Source: Giesbergeria sp. (GTDB lineage Bacteria > Pseudomonadota > Gammaproteobacteria > Burkholderiales > Burkholderiaceae_C). Taken from it: 64,000 nt of DNA. The notes under the pieces are model-generated. The model was given only the letters and a program-made list of their open reading frames with translations, searched no databases and was not told the DNA's origin. Where the stretch lies: assembly GCA_023150295.1 (NCBI GenBank), contig JAKLLE010000013.1, positions 1-64,000 of the forward strand. The letters are read 5' to 3'. The first letter of the stretch is position 1. The number at the start of each line of letters is the position of its first letter. This document shows, one piece after another, positions 50,355 through 62,477 of the stretch. The position numbers and the translations under genes were made by a program.

Positions 50355-50864
50355 TTAGGACGGGGCGCCGCTGGCGTAGGTCTCCAGCCCGATGGACACC
50401 ACCGTGGCCACGGCCTCGCCCACCTCGGCGCGCCACTCGGCCTCGGCCTGCGCCACGGCGGCCTCGAAGGCGTGCAGCCAGTCCAGCCCCGTGGGCGTGA
50501 AGCACACGCGCCGCGCACGCGCATCCAGCGGGTCGGGCAGGCGCTGCACCAGGCCCCAGGCCTCGCACTGGTCCACCAGCGTGCCCATGGCCTGCTTGGT
50601 CATGCCCGCCTTGGCCGCCAGGTCGATGAGCCGGTCGCCGCGCAGCGACAGGTGGCGCGTGATGTGCACATGTGCCGCACTCACCTGCTGGCGCGCCGCC
50701 AGGTTGGACAGCGCCAGTGGCACATCCACATTGCGCGCCATGAGCTGCAGCACCCGCGCATCAAAGCGCCGCAGCGCGTGACCCATCAGGCGGCCCAGGT
50801 GCGTCTGGCGCCAGGCGTCGTGGTGTGCGGCATCCATAGGCGTGGGATGGGGGGTATCGGGCAT
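50355..50864 (-). CDS. MarR-like winged-helix transcriptional regulator
   Basis: This 169-residue protein has the MarR-type helix-turn-helix and wing (ITRHLSLRGDRLIDLAAKAG, MTKQAMGTLVDQCEAWGLVQ, DARARRVCFTPTG). The ligand and target are unknown. The start is 50864 (MPDTPH). It diverges from recA, and the 128-bp spacer contains the recA LexA box. Confidence 0.85.
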   Translation of the reverse strand: MPDTPHPTPMDAAHHDAWRQTHLGRLMGHALRRFDARVLQLMARNVDVPLALSNLAARQQVSAAHVHITRHLSLRGDRLIDLAAKAGMTKQAMGTLVDQCEAWGLVQRLPDPLDARARRVCFTPTGLDWLHAFEAAVAQAEAEWRAEVGEAVATVVSIGLETYASGAPS

Positions 50865-50926
50865 CGCCAAATGGTAAATCAAACTGACCAAATAATCGAT
50901 GCAAATCGAAATATTGCTGGATAAAC

Positions 50927-50946
50927 TACTGTTCAAGCATCCAGTC
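50927..50946. promoter_or_regulatory. LexA (SOS) box upstream of recA
   Basis: TACTGTTCAAGCATCCAGTC matches the LexA consensus TACTG-N10-CAGTA at 9 of 10 conserved positions. It lies 47 bp before the recA start, and the divergent MarR-like gene could be influenced too. Confidence 0.75.
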
Positions 50947-50992
50947 TGTAATGAAGCACAGGCCAACACCTTTCCCCATCCAAGGAGTCACC

Positions 50993-52072
<1,080 letters not shown>

Positions 52073-52078
52073 GCGGAT

Positions 52079-52531
52079 ATGACACCTCCCACCCTCTCCT
52101 TGAAAGCCCGCGCACTGCGCAGCCTGGCGCGGCGTGAGTACACACGTGCCGAGCTGCGGCGCAAGCTGGCGCCGCACAAGGATACAGAGGAGCAGCTCGA
52201 TGCCCTGCTGGATGCCCTGCAGGCGCAGGGCTTGCTCAGCGACGAGCGCGCTGCGGCATCGCTGGTGCACCGCCGTGCTGCCCGCCTGGGCACGCAACGC
52301 CTGCGCCAGGAACTACAGGCCAAGGGGCTGGATGCCTCCACGGTGGATGCGGCCCTGGAGGGCTTGGGCGGCACCGAACTGGAGCGTGCCCGGGTGCTGT
52401 GGGAGCGCAAGTTTGGCGCCCCCGCGCCCGACGCTGCGGGCCGCGCGCGCCAGATGCGCTTTCTGCTGGCACGCGGATTTGCTTCCGACACCGTGCGCCG
52501 CGTGGTGCGGGGTGTGGAAGACGATTTTTAG
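52079..52531 (+). CDS. recX: RecX regulatory protein
   Basis: This 150-residue protein modulates RecA filaments. It shows the RecX three-helix repeats: LRSLARREYTRAELRRKL near residue 12, LLDALQAQGLLSDERAAASL and an end FLLARGFASDTVRRVVRG. It is 6 bp downstream of recA, presumably on the same SOS-induced message. Confidence 0.94.
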   Translation: MTPPTLSLKARALRSLARREYTRAELRRKLAPHKDTEEQLDALLDALQAQGLLSDERAAASLVHRRAARLGTQRLRQELQAKGLDASTVDAALEGLGGTELERARVLWERKFGAPAPDAAGRARQMRFLLARGFASDTVRRVVRGVEDDF

Positions 52532-52534
52532 TGA

Positions 52535-52587
52535 TTTTGGCCGTTGGCGCTTGATGGTCAAGCGCAGGTAGCTATCAAAACAATAGC
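52535..52587. repeat. Dispersed AT-rich repeat, copy j
   Basis: TTTTGGCCGTTGGCGCTTG, GGTCAAGCGC, then AGGTAGCTATC and AAAACAATAGC. It lies between the convergent recX and argC genes, and it is the clearest copy: GCGCTTGA-TGG-TCAAGCGC forms a perfect hairpin at 52547-52565. Confidence 0.88.
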
Positions 52588-52589
52588 AA

Positions 52590-53522
52590 TCAAAGCCCCA
52601 GCATGAGGCGAAGGTTCTGCACGGCAGCCCCGCTGGCGCCCTTGCCCAGGTTGTCCAGCCGGGCCACCAGCACGGCCTGGCGGTGGGTTTCGTTGGCAAA
52701 TACGCGCAGCTCCAGCTGGTTGGTGTGGGCCAGGGTGTCGGCAGCGAGTTTCAGGTCGTCGGTGGGGGGCAGCACCTTCACATACTGCTCAGGCGTGTTG
52801 GTGTGGGCGTAGTGGGCGGCCAGTGCATCGTGCAGGTCGGCGGCCTTGGGCGCGCCGGGCAGCAGATCCAGGTGCAGCGGGCATTGCACCAGCATGCCCT
52901 GCGCAAAATTGCCCACGGCCGGAATGAACACCGGGCGCCGGGACAGGCCGGTGCAGTGCAGGATCTCGGGGATGTGCTTGTGTGCCAGGCCCAGGGCGTA
53001 GGCCTCGTAGGGCGCGGCCTGGCCAGCTTCGTAGGCCTCGATCATGCTGCGGCCGCCGCCGCTGTAGCCCGACACCGAGGGCAGCGACAGCGCTGCATCG
53101 TGTGGCAGCAGCCCGGCATCGATCAGCGGGCGCAGCAGGGCGATGGCGCCGGTGGCGTAGCAGCCGGGGTTGGCCACGCGCGTCGCCTGGCGCACGGCTT
53201 CTGCCTGGCCAGCGCACAGCTCCGGGAAGCCATAGACCCAGCCTGCCGTGGTGCGGTGGGCGGTGCTGGCGTCGATGATCTTGATGGCCTTGCCGGTCTC
53301 CTGGGTGATGGCGTCCACCAGCGCCACGCTCTCGCGCGCGGCGTCGTCGTGCAGGCACAGCACCACCAGATCGGCCTGGGCAATGAGTGCGCGCTTGGCC
53401 TGTGTATCCTTGCGCTTTTCGGGTGCGATGCTCAGCAGTTGCACGCCCGCCATGCCTTGCAGGCGCTCGCGGATTTGCAGGCCGGTGGTACCGGCTTCGC
53501 CATCGATGAATACGGTGGGCAT
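52590..53522 (-). CDS. argC: N-acetyl-gamma-glutamyl-phosphate reductase (type 2 ArgC)
   Basis: This 310-residue arginine biosynthesis enzyme has the type 2 opening [18 protein letters not shown]. The catalytic Cys is in [17 protein letters not shown] near residue 117, and [17 protein letters not shown] follows. Start 53522 (MPTVFI) is preferred; the upstream extension to 53606 is unlike the family. It is a stand-alone gene, divergent from sucC. Confidence 0.94.
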   Translation of the reverse strand: MPTVFIDGEAGTTGLQIRERLQGMAGVQLLSIAPEKRKDTQAKRALIAQADLVVLCLHDDAARESVALVDAITQETGKAIKIIDASTAHRTTAGWVYGFPELCAGQAEAVRQATRVANPGCYATGAIALLRPLIDAGLLPHDAALSLPSVSGYSGGGRSMIEAYEAGQAAPYEAYALGLAHKHIPEILHCTGLSRRPVFIPAVGNFAQGMLVQCPLHLDLLPGAPKAADLHDALAAHYAHTNTPEQYVKVLPPTDDLKLAADTLAHTNQLELRVFANETHRQAVLVARLDNLGKGASGAAVQNLRLMLGL

Positions 53523-53690
53523 GGTCTCTCCAGGGCCATGTGCGGCACGGGGGTGTCGCAGCATGTAAGGTTGCAAAAAGGTATGGTGCGCCGCACCATG
53601 ATACATTTACCGGCTGCCATGTCCCAAGCCCGCCGCCAGAACAATCAGCCATGGTAGACGGGTGAAATCCCTTCCCTGAGAGAGACCCTC

Positions 53691-54851
<1,161 letters not shown>

Positions 54852-54866
54852 GCCCGGAGAACACAC

Positions 54867-55763
54867 ATGTCGATTTACATCAACAAAGACACCAAGGTCA
54901 TCACCCAGGGCATCACGGGCAAGACCGGCCAGTTCCACACCGAAAAGTGCCAGGAATACGCGAACGGCAAGAACTGCTTCGTCGCGGGCGTGAACCCCAA
55001 GAAGGCCGGTGAGTCGATCTTCAACATCCCAATCTACGCCTCCGTCAAGGAAGCCGCACAGCAGACCGGCGCCACCGTGTCCGTGATCTACGTGCCGCCC
55101 GCAGGCGCCGCTGCTGCCATCTGGGAAGCCGTCGAAGCCGACTTGGACATGGCCATCTGCATCACCGAAGGCATCCCGGTGCGCGACATGCTCGAAGTGC
55201 GCAACAAGATGAAGGCCAAGGAAGCCGCTGGCGGCAAGAAGACGCTGCTGCTGGGCCCCAACTGCCCCGGCATCATTACGCCCGACGAAATCAAGATCGG
55301 CATCATGCCCGGCCACATCCACCGCAAGGGCCGCATCGGCGTGGTTTCGCGCTCCGGCACGCTGACCTATGAAGCCGTGGCCATGCTGACCGAAGTTGGC
55401 CTGGGCCAGTCCACCGCCGTGGGCATTGGCGGCGACCCGATCAACGGGCTCAAGCACATCGACGTGATGAAGGCCTTCAACGACGACCCCGATACCGACG
55501 CTGTGATCATGATCGGTGAAATCGGTGGCCCGGACGAAGCCGAAGCCGCCCAGTGGTGCAAGGCCAACATGAAGAAGCCCATCGTCGGCTTCATCGCTGG
55601 CGTGACCGCGCCTCCCGGCAAGCGCATGGGCCACGCTGGCGCGCTGATCTCCGGCGGTGCCGACACGGCCGATGCCAAGCTCGCCATCATGGAAGAGTGC
55701 GGTTTCGTCGTGACGCGCAACCCTTCGGAACTGGGCAAGCTGCTCAAGGCTCAGCTCAAGTGA
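54867..55763 (+). CDS. sucD: Succinyl-CoA synthetase, alpha subunit
   Basis: This 298-residue CoA-binding subunit contains [34 protein letters not shown] and the phosphohistidine region [18 protein letters not shown]. It forms an operon with sucC, and two hairpins follow its stop. Confidence 0.98.
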   Translation: MSIYINKDTKVITQGITGKTGQFHTEKCQEYANGKNCFVAGVNPKKAGESIFNIPIYASVKEAAQQTGATVSVIYVPPAGAAAAIWEAVEADLDMAICITEGIPVRDMLEVRNKMKAKEAAGGKKTLLLGPNCPGIITPDEIKIGIMPGHIHRKGRIGVVSRSGTLTYEAVAMLTEVGLGQSTAVGIGGDPINGLKHIDVMKAFNDDPDTDAVIMIGEIGGPDEAEAAQWCKANMKKPIVGFIAGVTAPPGKRMGHAGALISGGADTADAKLAIMEECGFVVTRNPSELGKLLKAQLK

Positions 55764-55765
55764 TT

Positions 55766-55826
55766 GGAGCGCCTTTGGGCGCTCCCTACCGAAGCGCCTG
55801 CGGCCTGTGCCCAGGCGCTTTTTGTT
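55766..55826 (+). terminator. Tandem terminator hairpins after sucD
   Basis: The first hairpin is GGAGCGCC-TTTG-GGCGCTCC (55766-55785). The second is AAGCGCCTG (55792-55800) pairing with CAGGCGCTT (55812-55820), followed by TTTGTTT. The second has the T-tract of a rho-independent terminator. Confidence 0.85.
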
Positions 55827-55901
55827 TCTGGTGCTGACAATTTTGTCTGATCAGGCGCGGGCAAACCCTGTCGCTATGGCTGGGTAACTGGTCATAGCCT
55901 C

Positions 55902-57713
55902 ATGGCGTGGCCTCGGATGCCGGGGCGCAATTCTTGCTTGCATAGAGTGCGAACAACAGGGGTGCAAACAGTGGGTGGTCACCGAGGAGGGCGTCAGACA
56001 TGGCAGCACGTGCTACGGCACGGGGCTGGGGCCGTGCTGGTGGCACTGGTGCTGGGGCTGCTGCATCTCTTGTCTGGCGGTGCGCTGGATCGCCATCTGT
56101 TCGACGCTGCAGCGGCAGGTGTGCATTCTGCGGAGCAATTGCATGCCGTGCCCGCGTGGGTAGTGGCTCTGCCTTGGCTGGGTGTTCAGGCGGCTCTGTT
56201 GGTGCTCGTTGGGGCCTTGCCGCTGCTGAGTGCAGCCGCGGGCGCAGGGCTGGCCCTGGGCTTGGCGGGTGTGATGCTGGCCTTGCAGTGGGGTGCCATG
56301 CAAGCGGCTTCTGTGGCGCTGCCGCTCACTCTGCCGGCGGCGGTGCTGGCGCTGGGTTGGCTGGCGCAGGTCGTGCTGGCGCGTGCAGGCCCTGTGCCCA
56401 GGGCTGAGGCTGCGCTGTCGCCCGCAGAGGTGGAGTCCGAGCGCATGATGGGCCTGGCCCTGATGGGGCAGGGTCAACTGGACATGGCTTTTGAGCGTCT
56501 GCGCCGCGCGCGCGGCCTGCCCCAGGTGCAGGGCGATTTGCTGAACCTGGCGCATGAATTTGAGCAAAAGCACCGCTACGACCAGGCCGTGGCGGTGTAC
56601 GAGCACCTCCTGCGCCACGACCGCCAGCATGCCGAGGCGCGCAAGCGCCGCAAGCGCGCGCGCCACCTGGCCGAGATTGCGGCGCAGGCCAGCAAACCGC
56701 AGGAGCTGCCGCCTGATTCTGTGGGGCACCCCGCTGCACTGGGCCGCTACCAGATCGAAAAGGAACTGGGCCGTGGCGCCATGGGCGTTGTGTACCAGGG
56801 GCGTGACCCCAAGATCGGCAGGGTCGTGGCCATCAAGGCCCTGGCGCTGGGGCAGGAATTCGATGGTGCTGCGCTGGTGGATGCCCGAGCACGCTTTTTC
56901 CGCGAGGCGGAGTCGGCCGGTCGCCTGCAGCACCAGAACATCGTCACCATTTACGACGCGGGCGAAGACCAGGGACTGGCCTGGATCGCGATGGAGCTGC
57001 TCAAGGGGCAGGATTTGAGCGGCGCCACCCAGCCCGGCAAGCTGCTGCCGGTGGGTCGGGTGGTCTCCATCGCGGCGCAGGTGGCCGATGCGCTGGACTA
57101 TGCACACCAGCAAAACGTGGTGCACCGCGACATCAAGCCCGCCAACATCATGTACGACCCGCGCACCGATGCGGTCAAGGTGTCGGACTTTGGCATTGCC
57201 CGCATCACGGACAGCAGCAAGACACGTACCGGCCTGGTGCTGGGCACGCCCAGCTTCATGGCGCCCGAGCAGCTCGCGGGCCAGCGTGTGGACGGGCGTT
57301 GCGACCTGTACGCCCTGGGCGTCACCCTGTTCCAGCTGCTGAGCGGGCAGTTGCCCCTGCGCGGAAGTTCCATGAGTGAGCTGATGCACCACATCGCCCA
57401 CACGCCCGCCCCGGACTTGCGCACACTGCGTCCGGAGCTTCCCGCCGCTCTGGCGCAGGTGGTCGAGCAGGCTTTGCGCAAGAGTCCGCGCGATCGCTTC
57501 CAAACCGGAAAACAATTTGCTGCGGCCCTGCGTGGCGTGCACGCCACCCTGGCAGGCCAAGACGCAGCGGTGGCGGTGCCTGCGGGGCAGCCGCTCGTCT
57601 ATGATGCGCTCAGCAATCCCCCTGAGCACAATATGTCGGATTTCCAAGAAACCGTGATGGACGCGGCGGCGCCGCGCACGCCCGCAGCAGGCCAAGGCAA
57701 GGCTGCGTCATGA
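55902..57713 (+). CDS. Membrane-anchored Ser/Thr protein kinase with TPR-like region
   Basis: This protein of up to 603 residues has N-terminal membrane helices (about 40-160, for example GAVLVALVLGLLHLL and ALLVLVGALPLL). A short TPR-like segment (MGLALMGQGQLDMAFERLRR, YDQAVAVYEHLLRHD) follows. The PknB-type kinase domain (about 290-555) has the P-loop ELGRGAMGVVYQG, VAIKAL, catalytic HRDIKPANIMYD and SDFGIARI. The C-terminus lacks PASTA domains. The start is uncertain: ATG 55902, or GTG 55962. The stop overlaps the PP2C gene (ATGA). It begins a signalling cluster; substrates may include the FHA protein encoded two genes later. Confidence 0.88.
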   Translation: MAWPRMPGRNSCLHRVRTTGVQTVGGHRGGRQTWQHVLRHGAGAVLVALVLGLLHLLSGGALDRHLFDAAAAGVHSAEQLHAVPAWVVALPWLGVQAALLVLVGALPLLSAAAGAGLALGLAGVMLALQWGAMQAASVALPLTLPAAVLALGWLAQVVLARAGPVPRAEAALSPAEVESERMMGLALMGQGQLDMAFERLRRARGLPQVQGDLLNLAHEFEQKHRYDQAVAVYEHLLRHDRQHAEARKRRKRARHLAEIAAQASKPQELPPDSVGHPAALGRYQIEKELGRGAMGVVYQGRDPKIGRVVAIKALALGQEFDGAALVDARARFFREAESAGRLQHQNIVTIYDAGEDQGLAWIAMELLKGQDLSGATQPGKLLPVGRVVSIAAQVADALDYAHQQNVVHRDIKPANIMYDPRTDAVKVSDFGIARITDSSKTRTGLVLGTPSFMAPEQLAGQRVDGRCDLYALGVTLFQLLSGQLPLRGSSMSELMHHIAHTPAPDLRTLRPELPAALAQVVEQALRKSPRDRFQTGKQFAAALRGVHATLAGQDAAVAVPAGQPLVYDALSNPPEHNMSDFQETVMDAAAPRTPAAGQGKAAS

Positions 57714-58513
57714 CGAGCCCTTACATCAGCTACCAGTTCTGTGCGCTCACCGATCCAGGCCTCGTGCGCGCCAACAACGAAGACGCCGTCAGCATCGATA
57801 CGGTGGCGCAACTCGCAGTGCTGGCCGACGGCATGGGGGGCTACAACGCGGGTGAGGTCGCCAGCGGCATGGCCACCACCTTCATTCAGTCGGAACTGTC
57901 CCGCTGGATTGCGCAGGCGGGCCAGAACATCAAGGCCCAGGATCTGCGGCGGGCCATTGAAATCTGTGTGGACAACGCCAACCAGGCCATCCTGGGCGCT
58001 TCGGAGTCCAATCCGCAGTACATGGGCATGGGCACCACGCTGGTGGTGGGCGTTTTCCAGGGCACGCGGCTGATGTTGGGGCACATCGGCGATTCGCGTT
58101 GCTACCGGCTGCGCGAAGGGGTGCTGGAGCAGATCACGCGCGACCATTCCTGGCTGCAGGAGCAGATCGACGCGGGCCTCATCACGCCGCAGCAGGCGGC
58201 CCTGTCCAGCAGCCGCAATCTCGTGACCCGCGCGTTGGGCGTGGAGGAAGATGTGCTGGTCGAAATCAATGAATTCCATGTGGAGCCGCAGGACTTGTAC
58301 CTGATGTGCTCCGATGGGCTGAGCGAGATGGTCGGGCACAAGGAGTTGACCGATCTGGCCGCTGCCAGCCTGCCCTTGCCTGACAAGGCGCGCCAGCTTA
58401 TCGACGCTGCCAACGCTGCGGGTGGGCGCGACAACATCAGCGTGGTGCTGGTGCACGCAGCAGCGGAAAGTCCCAAACGAGGTTTCATGTCGCGGCTGTT
58501 GGGCGCGGCATAG
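57710..58513 (+). CDS. PP2C-family protein phosphatase
   Basis: This 267-residue metal-dependent Ser/Thr phosphatase has every PP2C motif: VRANNEDAVSID, LADGMGGYNAGEVAS, GHIGDSRCYRL, MCSDGLSEMV and GGRDNISVVLV. It should reverse phosphorylation by the upstream kinase, to which it is translationally coupled (ATGA at 57710). Confidence 0.95.
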   Translation: MTSPYISYQFCALTDPGLVRANNEDAVSIDTVAQLAVLADGMGGYNAGEVASGMATTFIQSELSRWIAQAGQNIKAQDLRRAIEICVDNANQAILGASESNPQYMGMGTTLVVGVFQGTRLMLGHIGDSRCYRLREGVLEQITRDHSWLQEQIDAGLITPQQAALSSSRNLVTRALGVEEDVLVEINEFHVEPQDLYLMCSDGLSEMVGHKELTDLAAASLPLPDKARQLIDAANAAGGRDNISVVLVHAAAESPKRGFMSRLLGAA

Positions 58514-58561
58514 TCAGCCAAGCATTCATTACCCAAGCTTAGAGAACTACAGGAGTTGGTC

Positions 58562-59215
58562 ATGCCCAAAATGATCGTGTCGATTGACGGTGTCGTCATC
58601 AAGGAAGTGCAGTTGACCAAGGAGCGCACGTCGCTCGGGCGGCGGCCCTACAACGACATCGTGATCGACAACCTGGCCGTCAGCGGAGAGCACGCCGTCT
58701 TCCACATGCAGGGCGATGAAGTCGAGGTGGAAGACCTGGGCAGCACCAACGGCACCTACATCAACGGCAAGGCCGCCAAGCGCCAGCCCTTGCGCAACGG
58801 TGACACCATCGAGGTGGGCAAGTACAAGATCCGCTTCCACAGCGACGAGGAGGCCAATAATTTCAAAAAAACCATGATCTTCAAACCCGGCATGGTGCTG
58901 CCCCCGGCCATGCCGCGCCCTGCGCCAGCAGCGGCGCCTGCTGCGGCAGCGCCGACCAATGCCGTCATCAAGGTTCTCAGTGGCGCAGCGGCCGGGCGTG
59001 AGGTGGCGCTCACCAAAGTGGTCACCACCATCGGCAAGCCGGGCCTTGCGGTTGCCTCCATCACCCGGCGCAACCACGGCTTTGTGTTGGCCCATGTGGA
59101 GGGCCCTGACATGCCACTGCACAACGGCCAGCGCATCGGGGGCACACCGGTGCCGCTGCAAAGTGGCGATCGCCTGGAGCTGGCTGGCACCGAAATGCAG
59201 TTCGTCCATAGCTGA
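58562..59215 (+). CDS. Tandem FHA-domain protein
   Basis: This 217-residue cytoplasmic protein has an N-terminal FHA domain (residues about 15-90: TSLGRRPYNDIVIDN, SGEHAVFHMQG, DLGSTNGTYING) with all phospho-Thr-binding residues. After an Ala/Pro linker comes a second FHA-like domain (about 130-215: TTIGKPGLAVASITRR, NGQRIGGTPVPLQSGDRLEL) whose loops are less canonical. It is probably the phospho-dependent adaptor of the kinase-phosphatase pair. The start has CAGGAGTT upstream. Confidence 0.9.
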   Translation: MPKMIVSIDGVVIKEVQLTKERTSLGRRPYNDIVIDNLAVSGEHAVFHMQGDEVEVEDLGSTNGTYINGKAAKRQPLRNGDTIEVGKYKIRFHSDEEANNFKKTMIFKPGMVLPPAMPRPAPAAAPAAAAPTNAVIKVLSGAAAGREVALTKVVTTIGKPGLAVASITRRNHGFVLAHVEGPDMPLHNGQRIGGTPVPLQSGDRLELAGTEMQFVHS

Positions 59216-59235
59216 TCAGCCCCTGGCCCCAGGCT

Positions 59236-61517
59236 ATGGCCTCCCAAGTGCTTGCGGTTTATGCCAGAAGCTGGGGGGGCGCATTGCGCCGCCGCGGGAT
59301 GCGCCTCCTGGTCGTCCTGCTGCCTGTGGTGCTGGCGCTGCTGCATGCCAGCGGCGCCTGGCGCATGCCGGTGTTGGACCGGTTGGACCAAATCATTTAC
59401 GACGTCCGCTTGCGGGCGACCATGCCGCGCACGCTGGACAATCGCATTGTCATCGTCGATCTGGACGAGCGCAGCCTGCAGGAAATTGGCCACTGGCCCT
59501 GGGGGCGCGACAAACTGGCCCGCTTCACCCAGGAGCTGTTGCAGCGCCAACAGGCGGCCGTGGTCGGTTTCGACGTCGTGTTTTCGGAACCCGACGGCAG
59601 CTCCGGCCTGGCCCATTTGCAGCATTTGGCGCAGGGCGCCCTGCGCCAGACGCCCGGCTATGCGCAGGCCTTGCAAAAGCTGGCCCCCGAACTCGACTTT
59701 GACCACCGCTTTGCCCAGGTACTGCAAGGCCAGAACGTGGTGCTGGGCTACTACTTCACCAGCGACCGCGATGGCGGCGCGCGCGGCCTGCTTCCTCAGC
59801 CGGTAGTCAGCAGCCAGCAGCTGATGGGGCAGACATTGCGCGCCACGTCCTGGAACGGGCATGGCAGCAATATCCCTGTGCTGGCCCAGGCTGCGCCGAT
59901 CGCGGGCTTTTTCAACGCCATGTCCGACGACGACGGCGTGGTGCGATCCCTGCCACTGCTGGCGCAGTACCAGGGGCAGTACTACGAATCGCTGGCGCTG
60001 GCGGTATTTCGCACCCTGCTGGGCCTGCCCGAAGTCCGCCCCAGCTATGTGCCCGGCGGGTCGGATCAATGGGCCAGCGTGCAGGGCATCGAGCTTCACC
60101 AGGATGGGCGCAGCCAACTGTTGCCCACCGATGACCGACTGGCCGTACTGGTGCCCTACCGGGGGCCAGGCGGGCAGCGGGGTGGGTCGTTTGCCTACGT
60201 GTCTGCCGCCGAGGTCATGCAAGGCCAGCTCCCAGCGGCCCATCTGCAGGACAAGGTGGTGCTGGTAGGTTCCACGGCACCCGGCCTGCAGGACCTGCGT
60301 GCCACGCCGGTAGGGGGGCTTACCCCGGCGTGGAGGCGCATGCCGACCTCATCGCACGCTTTCTGGATGGGCAGGGCCCAGTGCAGCCCGACTACGCCAG
60401 TGGCTACGACGTCGCGCAAATCGCCCTGGCCGGCCTGCTGCTGGCGCTGCTGCTGCCGTGGCTGGGGGCGGGCCCCGCGTTGGCACTGAGCGCATCGGTG
60501 TTTGCAGCGCTGGTGGGCATGAACCTGTGGCTCTTTCAGGCGCACAGCCTGGTGTTTCCCCTGGCTACGGTGCTGGTGATGGTGTTGTTGGCCTTTGCCC
60601 TGAACATGAGCTACGGCTATTTTGTGGAGAGCCGCACCAAGCGCGGTCTGGCCCAACTGTTCGGCACCTACGTACCGCCCGAACTGGTGGACGAAATGGT
60701 GCGCGAACCCGAGCGCTACAGCATGCAGGCCGCCATGCGCGAACTCACGGTCATGTTCTGCGACATCCGTGGGTTCACCACACTGTCCGAGCGCATGGAG
60801 CCCGTGCAACTGCAGGCGCTGCTCAACACCTTGTTCAGCAGGCTCACCCACGTCATCCGCCAGCAGCGCGGCACCATCGACAAATACATGGGCGACTGCG
60901 TCATGGCCTTTTGGGGCGCGCCCGTGGCCACGCCCGACCATGCCCACCTGGCCGTGTAGGCCGCGCTGGACATGGTGCAGGCCGTGCACGCGGTCAATAC
61001 CGAACACCAGGCGCAAGGCCTGCCCGCCATCGGCGTGGGGGTGGGGCTCAACACCGGCCCCATGTGCGTGGGCGACATGGGCTCCGACGTGCGCCGCAGC
61101 TACACCGTCATCGGCGACGCGGTCAACCTCGGCTCGCGCCTGGAAGGCCTGTGCAAGGCCTACGGGGTGGAAATCGTGGCCAGCGAAAGCACGCACGCCC
61201 AGGCGCCGGGCTTTGTGTGGCTGGAGCTGGACCGCGTCTGCGTCAAGGGCAAGGAACAGGCCGTGGCCATCTACCACCCGCTGGGTGCAGTTGGGCAGGT
61301 GGACGGCGAGCGCTTGCAGGCCCTGGAGCACTGGCACCGCTGGCTGGCCGCCTTCCGCGCGCAGCAATGGCCGGTGTGCGATGAACTCTGGCCCAGCGTG
61401 CAGTCCAACCCCGCAGGCGCGAAGCTGCTGGACTTCTACGCCCAGCGCCTGCAGGAGCGCAGAGTGTTACCCTACGACCCTGACTGGGATGGGGCGACCC
61501 ATTTCGACACCAAATAA
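59236..61517 (+). pseudogene. CHASE2 adenylate cyclase, broken by a frameshift and a stop codon
   Basis: The gene would encode an N-terminal helix, a CHASE2 domain (DNRIVIVDLDERSLQEIGHW, VGFDVVFSEPDGS), membrane helices and a cyclase domain ([45 protein letters not shown]). Two lesions break it. At a G6 run (60313-60318) the frame shifts by one: seven G residues would give [14 protein letters not shown] in frame. A TAG at 60957 interrupts the cyclase domain, probably from CAG. The catalytic residues downstream are otherwise conserved. It may be inactive, be made in pieces, or contain sequencing errors at one or both sites. It starts 20 bp after the FHA gene. Confidence 0.85.
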
Positions 61518-61531
61518 ACACCACAAGCACC

Positions 61532-62326
61532 ATGAAAGTCCGCGTGCTGGGCTGCTCCGGGGCCATTGCCAAGGATTGCCGCACCACCTCTTTCCTGATC
61601 GACGGGCGCATCCTCATCGATGCAGGCACCGGCGTGGGCGACCTCAGCCTGGACGAAATGCAGGCGGTGGACGACGTCTTCCTCACCCATTCGCACCTGG
61701 ACCACATCGCCGCCCTTCCGCTGATGCTGGACGCCGTGGCCTCGCGCCGCGCCGAGCCCCTGCGCCTGCATGCGCTGCCTGCCACCATTGCTGCGCTGCA
61801 GCAGCACATATTCAACGACATCATCTGGCCCGACTTCAGCCGCATCCCCAGCCAAAACCGCCCCTTTGTGCGCTACCAGCCCCTGCAGATGGGGCAGTGC
61901 CTGCAGGTGGCGGGTGTTGATATCGAAGTACTGCCCGCCCGCCACACCGTGCCCGCAGTGGGCTACGCAGCCCGGGGCGATACGGGCTGGTGGGTCTTCA
62001 GCGGTGACACCGGCGGCCACTGCCCAGAATTCTGGCAACGCGTCAACCAACTACCGCTGGCCGCCCTGGTCATAGAAACCGCCTTCAGCAACCGCGAAGG
62101 CACCCTGGCCCGCCTGGCCCAACACCTGGCCCCCCACACCCTGGCCCAGGAACTGGCACAACTGGCGCCAGGCCAACGCTGCCCCATCTACATTACCCAC
62201 ACCAAGCCCTCAGAGACGGATCTCATCATGCAGGAGATCCGTCAGTTAGAAGCCGGCGCCCCCCAGGGTTTTGCGGCGCCGCATGACATTCGGTGGCTGC
62301 AGGCGGGGGATGTGCTGCAGGTTTGA
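61532..62326 (+). CDS. Class II 3',5'-cyclic-nucleotide phosphodiesterase
   Basis: This 264-residue metallo-beta-lactamase-fold enzyme has the metal motif THSHLDHIAALP near residue 51, SGDTGG near 156 and ITHTKPSETD near 219, as in class II cAMP phosphodiesterases. It hydrolyses cyclic nucleotides, so it may balance the cyclase encoded just upstream. It begins 14 bp after the end of the cyclase pseudogene. Confidence 0.9.
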   Translation: MKVRVLGCSGAIAKDCRTTSFLIDGRILIDAGTGVGDLSLDEMQAVDDVFLTHSHLDHIAALPLMLDAVASRRAEPLRLHALPATIAALQQHIFNDIIWPDFSRIPSQNRPFVRYQPLQMGQCLQVAGVDIEVLPARHTVPAVGYAARGDTGWWVFSGDTGGHCPEFWQRVNQLPLAALVIETAFSNREGTLARLAQHLAPHTLAQELAQLAPGQRCPIYITHTKPSETDLIMQEIRQLEAGAPQGFAAPHDIRWLQAGDVLQV

Positions 62327-62413
62327 CATGTTGGGGTGACAGGAATGTCAATGGTGTTACCGGGGGCGCTGTGTTTGGATTGCTTGCCTGGGATGTGTAC
62401 CAAGCAATCAAGT

Positions 62414-62429
62414 TGGCACGCCATATGCT
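62414..62429 (+). promoter_or_regulatory. Sigma-54 (RpoN) promoter of pilA
   Basis: TGGCACGCCATATGCT matches the -24/-12 consensus TGGCACRNNNNTTGCW at all but one position, with GG and GC correctly spaced. It lies 48 bp upstream of the pilA start. RpoN with PilSR is the known control of pilA in many proteobacteria. Confidence 0.82.
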
Positions 62430-62477
62430 TATAACGAGGCGTCAATCGACTTTTCTCAACTCTCCAAGGAGTGTTTC

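Noticed and set aside
60313-60318. Programmed ribosomal frameshifting at the G-run
   Set aside because: The downstream TAG in the cyclase domain would still block a full product, and no stimulatory structure was recognised.
59236-60489. Reading the CHASE2 gene as a complete 417-residue protein ending at 60489
   Set aside because: After the G-run the sequence loses all family similarity, while the other frame resumes the CHASE2 end, membrane helices and cyclase domain.
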